The notes: generated from the letters alone by a model not told the origin. Shown: positions 1 to 13,123, counted from the first letter of the stretch. The stretch is 26,160 nt of DNA from Conidiobolus incongruus B7586 (GCA_000697335.1 JNEM01016906.1:1-26160), one strand, 5' to 3'. Numbers and translations: made by a program.

Positions 1-1339
1 TAATGTTTAATTTATTTAGCTTATATTATTTAATAGTTTTTTTAATTTATTATTTAAAATATTCTATTATATTTTATTATTTATATTTTTTTATTAATTT
101 TAGAAAAATATCTTTTATTTTAAAAAAATATATTTAAATTATAATTAACTCACTATTATATTTTAGAGTTAAAATAATATAATAGTTATAAAATATATTG
201 TATATATATATATTAGAAAAGGAGTTATGTTTTTGTTAATAAATAATATCTTGATTAGCTATAACTAGTATTTTGATTGTATTTTTTATAATATAAATAC
301 ATATTGCTTTTTTGATAATAAAAAAATTTTCTCTTAGCTTAATACTATTTTTAAAACCATCTTTTTAAAATTAAATCTAATATAATTTTTTTAATTAAAA
401 AGAATAACTTCCGATAATAATTCAAATATAACTTTTCATCATCTCAAAACTTATGGAATAGTAAACAATAATGTTAAAAGACTAGTTTTTTAAATTTTTA
501 TATATATTTCTATATAGTTTAATTAACTATAAATCATATGATTAATTTATACTTTTATAATTAAATCAATTATATAAATAATATTGAATTATCTAATAAA
601 CTAGGTTGTTCTTTTTCCACTTAATTTTTACTACCTATTGTTTTTTATACTATTTTTTAAGATTGAGATTATTTTTTATTAATATTATATTATATTAACA
701 CTATCTAATATAAATCTTAATATATTAATGACTTATTTTAATTTGAAGCTTAATTAAACTTTGTTTATATTTCCATATTATGTTATTATGTTTTGTACCA
801 CACTACTTTTATATCAAGTTTTCCTTTATATTATACTAGTATTGTTATCACTACACTAATAAATAAAGTTTTACAATAAAATAATTCATTATTTTTTTAA
901 AATATTTAAATTTTTCAATTAATTTAATTTAAATATAACTTTGTTTTATTATATTAAATATTTATTTTTAAAATAATTTTTAATTTAAATTAGTTTAATT
1001 AATAGTTAGATAAGTTATAAATAAACATAGGGGTGATTTTAATTTTATCACTTACTTTTATAGGTTAATATAAACTTATTATTAAAGTATCAATATGTAT
1101 GATTTAATCAATATATAAATTAATTTAAGAATTAAACTAAAATGAAATTTGTTAAGTATAATTCAATCACCAATTTTAAATCTATTATTAGATTAATTAG
1201 TAAGGTAATTACTATATGCTTCAGATTTGGTTACAATATTATATATATTATTGTCCACAAATTATTAAATCCTTTTTAAATTTAATCAATTTTATAAATA
1301 GACAAGTAATTATTAAATCAGGATCTGTCCACCTTGAAA
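1..1339. other. AT-rich DNA without a recognised gene
   Basis: The stretch is dominated by A/T runs and short TA tracts, with stops dense in all six frames. I see no splice-supported reading frame, RNA gene or long repeat. Confidence 0.6.
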
Positions 1340-1680
1340 AGCTATTATTAAGAAAGTCTTTCCCAGTTGCTAAATAGCTGGTATAAGCTAATGTTCTATA
1401 TTTTTCTGTCTAATCACAAAAAACTTATCATAATTAGAAGCTTTCACATGAAACTGGATACTATTAGACCAGTGTATTCACTCCAAATTTTAGCAGTATT
1501 TGCACCATATTTCATGGTGCTTGCAAAAGACAAAACTGTACCCAAACTAGTTTGATCTCCTTGAACATTTCATTTAGGTTTATTTGCAACCATATACAAT
1601 AACATATGGCCCTTTTGGTTTGTATCATTACTACAGTTAAGATCGATTGTAAAATCATGCTGCTAACAATTGTTATTAAA
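1340..1680 (-). pseudogene. Degenerate coding island, family uncertain
   Basis: This island is visibly richer in G+C than its surroundings and has a protein-like minus-strand frame. The frame reads fragments such as NQKGHMLLYMVANKPK, then NVQGDQTSLGTVLSFAS, then YGANTAKIWSEYTGLI. It is broken by TGA near 1572-1570 and by at least two further TGA and one TAG codons downstream. No start codon and no splice sites that would rescue it were found. The 'NVQGD...' stretch followed by an aromatic and hydrophobic run faintly recalls TM9-10 of MFS anion:cation symporters (Dal5/allantoate type), but this is a guess. The plus strand has a 62-codon frame across the same DNA, but its composition looks less protein-like. 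It could be a remnant of a third MFS gene or of an unrelated membrane or secreted protein. Confidence 0.3.
1502..1520. repeat. Short GC-richer inverted repeat
   Basis: GCACCAT and ATGGTGC are perfect 7-base arms separated by five bases. The repeat lies inside the 1340-1680 relic, so it may simply reflect former codons. No role can be assigned. Confidence 0.4.
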
Positions 1681-2693
1681 TTGAGCTAAAGGAAAAATTT
1701 TGGATTATGAAAATTTAAAGTTTTAATACAATCTCACTTGTAGTAATATATGGTAAGAATATCAGTGTTAAATTCATATTATGAATCAAAATTCAAATTC
1801 TGTTTATTGAATTATTTACCCATACTTTTCATATTATAGGGTATTAGTCCTTTAAATTAGCTATAATAGAATCTACCAAATAAATATTTGTTAAATTGAT
1901 TACTATGTTATTGATTTATACTACTCAATTGATACGAAAGATTGTGAAACTATGCCTACTTTGTGATGTGTATCAATTCGATAAGGCATTAATCGATCTA
2001 ATTTTATGGACTATGTTTATCAAATAATTATGGATTAAACAAAATATTAACAGTTATATAAGTCGATATAAAAATAAAAGTGTTTCCATTGAATTTTTTA
2101 AATGAAAATTTTCAAAATTCTAAAATTGAATAATTTATTATAATTTAAAACAAATGAAATTATATAATCAATAATAACACAGTGGAATAAGAGTTGGCTC
2201 TCTAAATGCTAATCAAATGTATTAAGTATTTTTAATACAGTGGTTTATTACAAATTCAAATAAATTATTTTTTAATTCAAATACTTTGTAATTTTCAAGT
2301 TATAAAAATAATGATTTCATTTAGAATCAACGAAATTATGAAAATGAAATTGTAATTTAAAGATTAAAATGTTATTCAATACTAATATAAAAATAAAAAT
2401 TATTGTATTCTAAAACTTAAGTATTTAAATTAAAATGTTAAGCAATGACTAATTCAAGATTAAAAAGATTTGATTCATTTTGAATATAATACTCTAACTC
2501 ACAATCTTTAATTCAAAATTATTCATCTTAATCAAGCAGCATTATTTTATAATTCTGAATATTATTATCAACAGTAAATATTATTAAATAATTGGATTTT
2601 AAGGAGATTATACTTTGGTCTAAATTTTTCAACATAATCTATATTTGAGAGGTAGTAGACAAATTAAGCTTGTCGTACAAAATATCATCAAAA
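1681..2693. other. AT-rich intergenic DNA
   Basis: No open frame of interest, RNA gene or obvious repeat is visible. Many TAAT/ATTA words and A/T runs are present. The right end abuts the 3' end of the MFS relic. Confidence 0.6.
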
Positions 2694-3840
2694 TTACGAA
2701 TAGGCCCATATAATTCTGAATTTCCGTAGTTTGGGTGTGACGTTGAGGATTGTAATTGCTACAGTCGTCTCAGAGACGTAATCGGGTGGTATAAACGACC
2801 AAAAGGGACCATTAACGAGTGGAAATTTATTGAAACCAAAGAGTTGGATAGGCGAGAGTTACAATTTGGGGAAGAAGCCACTCCAAAACTTGTCCAATAT
2901 GATAAATAAAACGATAAGAAATGGGAAATCGGTTGCAAAATTCCAAATTAGGGTGAATATTAGACCTAAGTTGATGAGGATTGGAGTATTGATGTTGCCG
3001 AATTTACCGGCGATTAGACTAGCTAAGATTTTATAGATGGCTGAGCCGCCATTCATAAGACCTGTGACGACGGACGTACGGGTCGAATTGATGCCGAAAT
3101 TGTTGCAGTATAGCGGCATGAAGTAAAACTTGATCTAGTACACAAAACTGATCAACAGTCCCATAAACCAAATTCAGTAGAATTTTTGATCGGAAAAAAT
3201 TCCAAAATGGATCAAATTTGACGATTTTTGGGACTTGGTATATTCTTTCTTAATGAGAGCACACACTGCAAGAATTATTCCCAATGCAATTGCTATAATC
3301 CCGAGCGACAATCTGAACCCAAGGATATCAATCATGTGCTGAGCGAGAGGTCTGAGCGAAAGTTCTCTAATATCCATGTTCAAGCCCCTTCTGGTTGAGA
3401 ACCAAGAGGGCGGAACGGAAACCGCTGTAATGAAGCACAAAGCCACTCCGACATTCAAGAACAGGGGCTGGCTGATGGTGAGGTGCCAAGTTTCTGGCAC
3501 GAACGAAACAATGATCATATCCAAGCAGAATAAAACCGTCCCAACAAAAATGATCATCCTAAACCCCAAAACACTCATAATCATATCGGGAACAACGGGA
3601 AACATCATCAAAATGCCCAATTCCAACCCGCAAATCGTGGTCAGGAAGTTGAAATCTTGATTTTGGAACTCTGCGAGATAGATACCAAAAATGGAGCAAT
3701 TTCCGTGAATGACTCCATGATTTTAGAAACTACAAATTACTACAATCCAGCCGGAATCTCTATTGGACTGCGGCGGTGGCGATACTTCTAAAGTTGATTT
3801 TCAGTTATTCCTTTGATGCCAATGGTGGTGATAGAAACAT
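2694..3840 (-). pseudogene. Dead MFS carrier, monocarboxylate-porter (MCH) type, copy 1
   Basis: One minus-strand frame runs for about 370 codons and matches the MCH/monocarboxylate-porter layout of fungal MFS carriers nearly end to end. It starts with a proline-rich lead (PPPQSNRDSGWIVV, the usual GGYGWVVV site) and TM1. TM2-3 and TM4 follow, then the loop PPSWFSTRRGLNMDIRE, equivalent to the family's P-x-WF-x-x-RR-G-LA-x-G. LAQHMIDILGFR follows, then a basic cytoplasmic loop, a second six-helix half (GLMNGGSAIYKILASLIAGKFG is cut here to its sense) and NGPFWSFIPP near TM10-11. TM12 appears to be missing. The frame is interrupted by stops at 3725-3723 (TAA), 3176-3174 (TGA), 3137-3135 (TAG) and 2861-2859 (TAA), ending at 2694. 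No GT-AG introns remove them, and the start region also seems frame-shifted. In life it would have been a plasma- or vacuolar-membrane proton/organic-acid or riboflavin-type carrier. It is a paralogue of the relic at 15035-16269. The family call is firm; the substrate is unknown. Confidence 0.85.
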
Positions 3841-4553
3841 GAGCTGTATTAGTCATTTATATTGATATCTGTAATATCAAAGGTGGAAAATTATTACATT
3901 ATTAGGATTTATAGGGTATTTAAATTGTATGAAATTGGCTTTTACTCGAAGGTTATTGAGAATTCCTGTAGAATTTTGGACGATTTTAAGACTGTTGGAG
4001 AATTGCTGGTACCCAATTTCACAATTGAAATTGTAGAGCTTTGGTGGATTTGATTTAATAATTTAATTTTTTAAAATATATTTCATTCTTTAGATGCTGG
4101 TATTTCTTATGATTAATGAACCATTTCAATAGTTTTTATCATGTACCTTAACATATACCATAAATTGATCAAGTCGACAACTCCAACAAACAATATCGAT
4201 CCAAAATTTTCGAAATTCAGCCTTATTTGCGATAGCGAGTTAAGTTATTGCATTGATAACCCATTCTAATACAGAATTTCCAAATTGTGCCAACTTGATT
4301 TCAACATTGGTTCAAAAATTGACAAATTGCTATATTTTAATCCAATCAATATTAAACAATTGAATTGTTGATACTGACAAATTTTATAAATTATTATCAG
4401 ATGTTTTTAATATTGTAATAATTATTCGATTCATTACAAAATTTCAAAATTAAATATTGAAATGATTCAGCTCAAAATCAAACCAAAATTGGAATTATAA
4501 TAAACAATTATCAAAATTTATTTTATTGTTTTGGTAATAAATAAATAATCCCA
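3841..4553. other. Intergenic DNA between MFS relic and PPR gene
   Basis: AT-rich DNA downstream of the PPR gene. A 63-codon plus-strand frame at 3862-4053 has no ATG start and low-complexity content, so I do not call it. The part nearest 4553 would hold the 3' UTR of the PPR gene; no clear processing signal was singled out. Confidence 0.6.
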
Positions 4554-6192
4554 TCAATGAAATTTAGATCGCCACTTCTTTGTATTCAAAGGAGGCAATT
4601 TCAAGTTAACTCTTTGTACGAACTGATCAATTAACATATTAATATTGGGTTCGTAATTTGCCCTATTTAATATCTGTCTAAACCTCTCGACCCTCACCAA
4701 ATCTTTGCGGAGTTTAATTTCAGTAAAAATTTCACTGACTATATCGTTGTTGAGGGTGTAATTGTGTTGGATATAACGCTCCAGGAATGTGAGAGCTTTG
4801 TCAAGGTTAGGGGGCGACTGACGTAAAGCGTGAGTGATACGCGTACTAAAGTAGTGAGGAGTCGGTGGGTCAATATGGTGTTCAATCATGTAAGCGATCT
4901 CTTCGGCTTCTGAAGTATCAATTTTCAAATAACATTGAAATAGGAGATTCAAAGTGAGCTGGGATTGGACTTTACCCAATTTGTTTAGACCTTCGTGAAC
5001 TGCGGAGAGAGCCTCACGATACAGTTCCGTATTTGTGTACCTTCTGTTAGAGTTAAGATGGGTTAGAACGGTGGTGTAAGTGATCAAATCCGGCCTTATG
5101 GATTGCCTCATCTCGTGAAAGTAGTCCAGAGCCACTGGCAAAGATCTGTGCTTAAAGTACCCTTTCAGCAGTACATTCGCCAAGATTAATTTGAAATATC
5201 TAGGGAGTGATGACGGCAAAGTATTCAAGACCTTATGAGCTCTGGTCAATTCTCCCTTACCGATAGCGATACCCGTCATCAAGTTGAGATAAGTTTCGGT
5301 ATTGGGTTTAATCCTTCCATCGGCCATACTCATCAAATTATCAAAGAATCTAAGAGCGAGACTGGGGTTGGTCTTAGCAATTACCTTAATCACCAAATTA
5401 TAGCAGTCGATATCTAATCTGACACCCAAATCTTGCACCAAACTGATAAAATCCAAAAGGTACGGCAATTTCGGATTCAAATTCAACTGATTTAACAAGA
5501 ATTTCAACTGGTAGTAATTCAGACAATTATTCAATAAATTCTGATAATTGAGGCCCATTAAAGTTACAAATTGACTAAACTGTTTGGATTTTAGTAATGT
5601 ATTGGATTTAAAATTTAATTGGAACAAAAATTTAATGAGCTCAATATCGCTACCCGACGAAATACTCAAATTGAAGAGATATTGACCCAAGTGCATTGCC
5701 AATTTCGAGTCCCTCAATACGATGAAATTAAGTAAATTGTCGAGTCGCGATAATTCACCATCTTCCAATAATTGCCCCATTAGTGATTTAATAAAATAAG
5801 CATTCGGAGGTTCTGGAAGTCTGAAGTAAATGTCCAATAACTCCCAAAATGATTTGTAATGTTTATTGGCGTAGAGATTGAATATGGTTTGTTGAATTAA
5901 TGGGATAGGAGGTGAACCTAATAGGGTTTGATATTTGATAATATTTAAACTGGATTCTAATTCTTTGCATTGGTATGAAATACTCAATTGGTCATCGGAA
6001 GTGGCAAGAGCTGATATTGAATGAAATCTAAAAGATATCAATAAAATCCATATAAAATACCTATAATAATACAAATAAATACCTTAAATAGTTATAACTG
6101 TTACAATTTTTCCAACCCAAATGGGATAATCCTGGTGATCTGAATTTTGTTATCCTATTACCAATTTGAAAAAGTTGATAATTTAACTTCAT
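4554..6192 (-). CDS. PPR-type mitochondrial RNA-binding protein (two exons)
   Basis: The predicted product is 527 residues, from exon 1 at 6192-6083 and exon 2 at 6027-4554. The large frame alone has no ATG at its 5' end. Splicing a 55-base intron (GTATTT donor at 6082, CTTTTAG acceptor ending at 6028) joins it in frame to an ATG exon. It also removes a hydrophobic, intron-encoded stretch. The resulting N-terminus (MKLNYQLFQIGNRITKFRSP) is basic and lacks acidic residues, as expected of a mitochondrial presequence. The rest is all-helical with Leu/Asn-rich helical pairs. PPR-like repeats are clearest at about residues 242-311 (CYNLVIKVIAKTNPSLALRFF, shortened here as CYNLVIKVI..ALRFFD, then KPNTETYLNLMTG) and 331-371 (ALDYFHEM, RPDLITYTTVLTHL). 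Known PPR proteins bind organellar RNA and act in processing, stability or translation; the RNA target cannot be read from the sequence. It lies 527 bases downstream of the PX gene on the same strand. The C-terminus is basic (KKWRSKFH). I did not recognise a specific orthologue. Confidence 0.8.
6028..6082 (-). other. Intron of the PPR gene
   Basis: A 55-base GT-AG intron between codon positions 2 and 3 (AG|A, Arg37). An internal TATAG offers a 22-base alternative that is too short to be spliced, so the downstream CTTTTAG acceptor is preferred. TATTGAT upstream of the acceptor can serve as branch site. Confidence 0.65.
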
Positions 6193-6719
6193 TTTTAAAT
6201 GTATGAATATATACAAATAAATATATGATTCTATAATTTTGATAAATTAATAATTTTATAATAAATTAATTTTTTGTTTTGAATTTTTAATTAATAAATA
6301 TCATATTAATATATTTTTTATAGATTATGATAATTAATTATTTATAGTTGAAATAATGTTACAGGTCAAATCCCTTTTTAAAATAATTTCAAAATTATGG
6401 GATTGATATGAATAATTTTGATTAGATCTTATCAGATAATAATCAATAAATTTTAACATGATCGAAAATTGATTATATTTAAATATAAAAATAAAAAACT
6501 TCTAATATTAATCATAAACAAATAAAGTACTCAAAATCAATATATTTATTTCGTTATTTTGATTTATTCTAAAACAGTTAAAGTGATAATATAATAAAAA
6601 AATTTAAATTAAAGCGACAATCTTATAAATTGATTAGATTATAACTTTTTAATATATGATCAAAATGGTTAAAAAATTTCTCCAAAATTTAATCACCCAA
6701 AATACAATAATGATTACAA
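6193..6719. other. Intergenic DNA, PPR promoter side
   Basis: This AT-rich gap holds the upstream region of the PPR gene and the downstream region of the PX gene. No further gene is seen. Confidence 0.6.
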
Positions 6720-9629
6720 TTAAACTATCAAATTCTCTTGAATCCAACCTCTAAAACTGTCTAACAATGTCGGTACCACTAAAATTCTATCCGTGGGGTA
6801 AGGCTCTTGACTGATTTGGGGCAAGGTTTTCGGCATTACAAATTTTTTAATTCTCGCTGGAATGGAATTGCCAGTGTTGAGAAGGTCGTTCAATTCTAAC
6901 AGCGCTTCGGAACTTTCGGACGAAACGACGGATGCTGAGGTGTAGGGTGTGATGCCGTATGGATTGAGACGAACTTCCATGGGTTGGGATAGATCGGCAT
7001 TCGCGAGACTTTGAGCCATAAAAGGGTCGGAATACGTTTGGCGGTGAGCCATCTCTTCAATGTCTTGCATTTCACGGAGGTCTTCCGCGTCGAGAACTCC
7101 GAAACCCGTGTCAAAGAAACTGTTGCGACGTTTGAGGTCCGAAGTTTCTTCCTCATCTTTGATACTTTCAGAATCGCTATGGATGGCTTCGGGATCCTGA
7201 ACAGTCAAATCTTGATTATGGTCCGATAAAATTTGGGATTTCACATCGTTATCAATATTCTGACCGGAAGAGTCCAGCAATTTCTTCTGCAAATTTCTAG
7301 CTCTTCGGACTTTACGACGCCAGTGCCAAGCCTTCAACTCCAAAAGGTCATTTTTAAGAGTTTGGAATTTTTCAGGAGGTACATTGGCATGAATCAGCTT
7401 TAACAAGTCCAATGGGCTCTTGCTCACTCCAACTTTGAAGTCTCCTAGGACATTACTCAACCAATTCAACATATTTTGGAAAAGGCCATCCTGGCTCTGC
7501 TTGTAGAGGTTGTGGATGAATTCGTAGAGGATAGGTTCGTGGCGTTTTGACAGATCTAAAAATGCGTTGAGAGGGCCCGCTTTAGTGCTCTTTTCGTCGT
7601 TCAAGCTATCGTCGGAGGTGTGATTCACTTTATCAATAGTCTGAATCAATTCCTCCACGAAGTTGGCTATCTTCATGACGAAACTGGAAATATCTGCTGC
7701 CTGGTATACTTGGGCTAAGGGGCCGTAAAAGATGGCCAGGACGTCTTTCATTAGTTCGCCGGTGACGCCTTCGAAGAGGAGGGATGTCATTTGTTCGAGA
7801 TCGCGCCTACGCGTTTGCAGGACAAACAATTGGTGCAACTTTTCCAAGAATTGAAATTCGGGATATACGGGATTGCCATTTTGGTCGACTGCGATCACTG
7901 GTGGTGGAGATTTGGGATCATTGTACTGATCGACCCATTGTTTAGCTTTCCAGAATTTTTGGACCGATTCCACGGCGAGTTCAGGGCCGACTGCTTGATC
8001 ATTCAGGATTGTTAGTAATCTGTCGTAATCGCTGGAATCCGCTGGAATTTCGGTAGATGATCGCTCTTCAGGTTTGTAGACAAAGTTGGCAATGCGCTGG
8101 CAGATGAGAGGGTCGTTAATTTGCTTTTCCAAATCAATAATCTCTTCCTTGGCAAGGCGAACTTGATCCGAGACACTGGAGGATAAGACACGCTGCATGA
8201 GAGATGCAGTACCGAATGGTTGAGCCAACAGCAGATCCATCACTCCTTTAATCATCAAAGTAGGATTTGAATATTTCAAAATGGTGCTAAGTGTACGATA
8301 GGGCACCTGCTTATGAGTGGAAACCAAAGCTTGATAAAATCTGACACTATCGTCAGTTGTACAGTATATGGTATATAAGGTAGCAGCAAAATTGAGTCTA
8401 CCCCACTCCAAAGCAGCTCGATAATGCTCTGGCAAATCTTCAATCTTTGAAGTTTCTCTCAAGGTTCTTTCGAATTTCGCTAAACCGTCCGGTTGGGCTA
8501 ACTCTTTCTTACAAACGTCCCACAAGTGTTTATATCGGGATGATTCTTGAGTAATAAATTCGATATATTGCTTCATTTCGGCATCCCTCTTAGTTTGGTA
8601 ACTCTTACGTTGAGTAATATCCAAACTGTCTTCATCCGTTAATTCCGTGGGGTTTTCGGTTAAAAAGCGGTACATCGTATCACTTAGTGCAATTTGGGGA
8701 ATTGCTAACAATCTGCGCAAGAAAGAACGAAGGTTGAGACGATCTGCCTCTCTGTATAGAGAACCGTTAACATCCTTGATTTTCTCGGGCACTGGAGGCA
8801 TTTCGATGAGGGGGAACTCCTTCATGAGGGACTTATAAAGTTGGCGGAAGTTTTCAAATCGTTTGCTGGTGTATATCAATTGATCATTTTCTTTACTCTT
8901 CAAATAGATGATAAATTCCTAACAAGGGGGTTGGTACAAAATAATTGATAATATACATACATATAAAATTTAACTTACGCCGTGGCTGGATTCTCTAAAC
9001 GTACCTTTTTTCACGACGTTGCGAACTCCTACTACGTCAATGGTGTATAAAATGCCCTGGATTTTGGTACCAGTCTCTCCAGACCTCTCATTCAAATTGA
9101 CATTATTCAAATCGGTAGCGATGCCATCGACACTCGAAGGCTTCTGACTATTGGATTGGGGCATAGCACTCGGCTTGAACTTGGTAGTGGGTAACAAGTC
9201 TTTCGTCTCCAAATTGATAGAGTTGTTGTACATCAAAACTAACAATTTTTCAAGCTTCAAAAGAATCAACGTCCTTTTTGTGACGTCGGATCTATCACTC
9301 TCTGTACTTAACTTAGCTTTGAGGACATAGTCCAAGAACACTTCCAGCTTGTCCAAAAATTCGTTAATATTCCCAATTGCCAAAAAAGGAAAGCTCAATA
9401 CATACTTTTTGAAGAAGTGTTGCATAAATGGCAGCTCCTTGGGTGGAAGTGAAGGCTGGCTGGGGTCTTGAGGTACGTTTGGTTTGGGACGTAACGCTTT
9501 GATAAAGTTTACACGAAAAAGGTAATTCAACTCGTCTTCAATACACCTTGTAATGAGGTCCCTCCTCAGTTGCGACGCCTCTTTGTACTCTAGAGGAAAT
9601 TTATCATCATTATTGAACTCTTGCGCCAT
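6720..9629 (-). CDS. PX-domain protein with DUF3818-like region, Ypr097w/Lec1-like (two exons)
   Basis: The product is 949 residues: exon 1 at 9629-8979 (217 codons) and exon 2 at 8918-6720. The frame extends two codons above ATG 9629 only through a non-ATG codon, so MAQEFNNDD is taken as the start. Residues about 1-115 match the PX-associated (PXB) region of fungal PX proteins. The PX domain (about 195-300) is split by the intron. It shows VRNVVKKGTFRESSHG, then EFIIYLKSKEND, the phosphate-binding Arg motif SKRFENF (R237), the proline-rich loop MPPVPEK (257-263) and LRSFLRRLL. Residues about 330-700 form the long helical DUF3818-type region. Then come a basic helix (WHWRRKVRRAR), an acidic low-complexity segment and RRNSFF, a possible kinase site. 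The yeast relative is about 1070 residues and is linked to phosphoinositide binding and lipid/ergosterol distribution at membranes; the same peripheral-membrane role is inferred here. No internal stop or frameshift is seen. The overall family call is firm; the orthologue name is less so. Confidence 0.92.
8919..8978 (-). other. Phase-0 intron inside the PX domain
   Basis: A 60-base intron with consensus donor GTAAGT (8978-8973) and acceptor TTGTTAG ending at 8919. It falls exactly between Gly217 and Glu218. Joining the exons restores the canonical PX strand (KGTFRESSHG | EFIIYLK), which confirms it. ACCAAC a few bases upstream of the acceptor is a possible branch site. Confidence 0.9.
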
Positions 9630-11880
9630 TACCAATTATCAAAAATTATTATTTTTTAATTATTAAAAGTATTTTAATTATTTTAAACAGATATAAAAAT
9701 TAATATATTATCGAATTTAAGATTTATTAACCCTTAAATAATATTTAGGACTTGCATTTTTTATAAAGTTTAATTGGTTGAATTATTAACTACATCATTT
9801 ATTCATCATCAATTCAATCCAAATTTATTCCCAATCATTAAATCATTGAAATAATATTCAAATATTTTTTAATATTTAGCCAATTTTTAAGATTTAATAT
9901 GAGTCTAATACATTAAAAGAAAATTATAGTAACTAAGATAATATAGCCTAGATAATAATGATTAAAAAGACTAAAATAAATAACGGAATTACGACTAGGA
10001 TATTTTTTAAATATTGATTCAATAGAGTCAAAAAAATATTTAGTTAAAAAAATAAAATCATTTTTATCATCATTATTCTACAATTATTCAATAAATCTTT
10101 GAAACGCGTATATAATCAATATACATATTACTATTGAAATATTCTCATTAACTTTAAAATTTAGAAAATCATATAATTTGATATATATATATATATAGTT
10201 TAATGCAAATGTCGGTATATTCTATTGTTAAATAAACATAATCATTAATTGACTTTTGTATCTTCTATTTCTATCTCAATAATCTAAAATATTATCATTA
10301 TTTAACATATGATGTTAATAATTTGTATCTGATCTAATTATAAAATACAACTTCAGAAGACCTTGATCAATTTCGTCATCAGAGTAAATGACATCATCAT
10401 CTCATCATCTTCAAAAATTAATTCGAAATTTAATACAATTGTAGATAATTAAATTCAATTTAGAGGTGTAATAAGTTATGAAGCATTGACTCAATAGACA
10501 AAATATTCTAAATTTAAATTGACCATCTATTTTGAAAAATTACAAAACATAAGGAATAAATCCAATCCATAGAATTTATTGTCTCAATATCGATGATATA
10601 TCCTAACACTTTAATCTTGTGAAGTTTTTTTATTATTATTCTGAAAAAAATGTTTCTTTGGTGTGTTTTGATTTAATGAATCATTCATTTAATTATTTAT
10701 CAACTGTATATGATTATAAGTCATTTTACAGAGTAAATTTCAGATTGCAACGATTGTATCATATTGAAATTTTCAATCATCTAGATTATCAAATATATTG
10801 AGTATTATTAATAGTCAAACAAAGAACGTATTTGACAATACCAATCAAGAGGGACTTATGTCATACTCAAATTCCCTATATCAATCTTATATCCTTTATC
10901 TTATTTAAATTTGAAAATTTCGGTACAAAATATAGTATATCTCTTTAAATTAATATCAAAAAATTGAAATGATTAAGTTGATATTGTGAAGGTTTCATAA
11001 ATTATATTTTTAGTAATTATTATTAAGAATTTCAACTTCTCTAATATTATAATAATATAATAATCGCTCCATGCATTTGAAAATTGGTATATTTATCTAT
11101 TTGAATTTCTTAATTTATCTGAAATATATTATTTCAATTTTAAAAAATTTGAAAAATTGTTCAATGATTTTATTATTGAAATATTAATTCACTATAGAAT
11201 TGAATTATCTATTATTGAGTTTAGAAAGTAAATAAAATATTCAATTTTAAATCTTTCCTACTCTTTAATAATAAGCACTTATTGAAAAATAATATAAAAC
11301 AAATCTATTTTATTTCCATTGTATTTTATGCCATTTGATATCTATTGTATTTTTTTAATATGAATTTTGGAATATTTCATCAGTCTTATATTAATTAAAA
11401 TCATTTTAATAATTTCTATAATATGTTAAAGATCCCTATTATTAGCATTATATAATTATTCAAATTCATCAAATTAATATATAAGTTTAAGTATATCTAT
11501 CAAAATAAGTGCAATATAATTCATCTTTATAATAATTAGTTAAAATAAGTAAAATATTTAAAATATTTATATTATTAAACACTTGTTATATAAAATAAAT
11601 TTTTATAAATGACATATATATTGAATTATAGGAATTATATATTCAAATAAATTATTAATTTAAATACTTCATATTAAAAACACTATTGGCTTTAAATATT
11701 TATAATTATAAATTAAAATATTAATTCAAGTACCTTTAGTAATTTAAGAGAATAACTATAATTGGAGGTAATTTTGATCATAATAAAGATTCTATATATT
11801 CAAATTATAAAATTTATATATTATTGATTTAAATGATTTAATTGATAAAATAAGAGCATTGAGTTTTTAATCATGAAAAG

Positions 11881-11902
11881 TATATATATATATATATATA
11901 TT
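11881..11902. repeat. (TA)n microsatellite
   Basis: An uninterrupted run of alternating T and A of about 21 bases. A shorter TA run lies near 10182-10197. Confidence 0.85.
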
Positions 11903-13123
11903 ATTTTAATATTTTGATATAAAATTACAATTAATATAATAATTGATCAGTTTTATATAATTTTATATAATATCATATTTTAGCAAAAGGTTAATAAAAT
12001 ATATTATTATTTAAAATTATGAATTTGATATTTAAAGAAAGTTATAGTAATAAATATTTATTAAATTATTATATTTCATTATTAGTTTTTATATTGAATA
12101 TTCATAAAAGTTGAAAAATAATAAACGATGATAAATATCTTTTATAATATTATATTGAAAAATAATTTATTAAAAGAATCTTTTTTTAAAATATTTATAA
12201 ATTTGAAATAATAAAAATTATCAAATTAAATCTCATTATTTTTTAGTATATTTAATATTAATTGAATTTTCAAAGTATTATATAATTACTTATAATTTAG
12301 GAAATTAATATTTAATTTAATATTAAATATATCTTAATTAAATAGTTTTTATTATATATAATGATATATATATGTAATTGAATTTATCAAAATCTTTATT
12401 AATTAAATTAGATTTTATTATTTCATTCATTATGCTCACCAGGTATAAATATCAACAATTATCATAGTTTTTATAAATTATATTATTTGATTTAATAGAA
12501 AGAAATTAAATAAGATTTAAATAATGAATATTTAAAAACTTTTGTTTTTGGATAAAAAAGTATACACCCTTAAAGCCACATAATATTTACTTTATAATTT
12601 GAATATTTTTAAAAAATAGCAATTATAAGATATTAAATTCAAATATTGATAATTCAATATTTAATCTATTATATAATTTGAAATTATATATATATATAAT
12701 ATTTATATATTTTGACATATTTGTTTCGATAATTAAAGATTATATTAATATATTAATGATTATATTATAATTTTAATATATTTAAATATTTATTAATAAA
12801 ATTAGTTAATGATTTAATATAACTAATCAAATCAAATATTTACTTTATTTAGGATTTTTTTAAAAATAGGATTAATTCAAAATTAATTAATATTAATCAT
12901 AAATACTATTAATATATAATTAACTAATATATTATAGTTTATATGGGAATATTAAATTTTGCAAAAATAAATACTTTTATATACTCTAATAAATATATTA
13001 ATGATTTATATACTAGCATTAATATATGCAAAAAACTATTATAATATATTGTCCTTTACTTAATTAAGGCAAACTAACTTATAATAAATTATAAATTTTT
13101 TTATATAAAGATATTAAAATTGG

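Noticed and set aside
3862-4053. 63-codon plus-strand frame
   Set aside because: It starts at a TTG, has no ATG at the 5' end, and lies in AT-rich DNA with low-complexity residues and no domain-like pattern.
7011-7229. Secondary frames inside the PX gene
   Set aside because: All overlap the long, intact, homologous minus-strand coding sequence and lack independent support.
10619-10801. 60-codon plus-strand frame in the desert
   Set aside because: It begins at GTG and is Phe/Tyr/Asn-rich, as any stop-poor stretch of AT-rich DNA would be. No homology is recognised.
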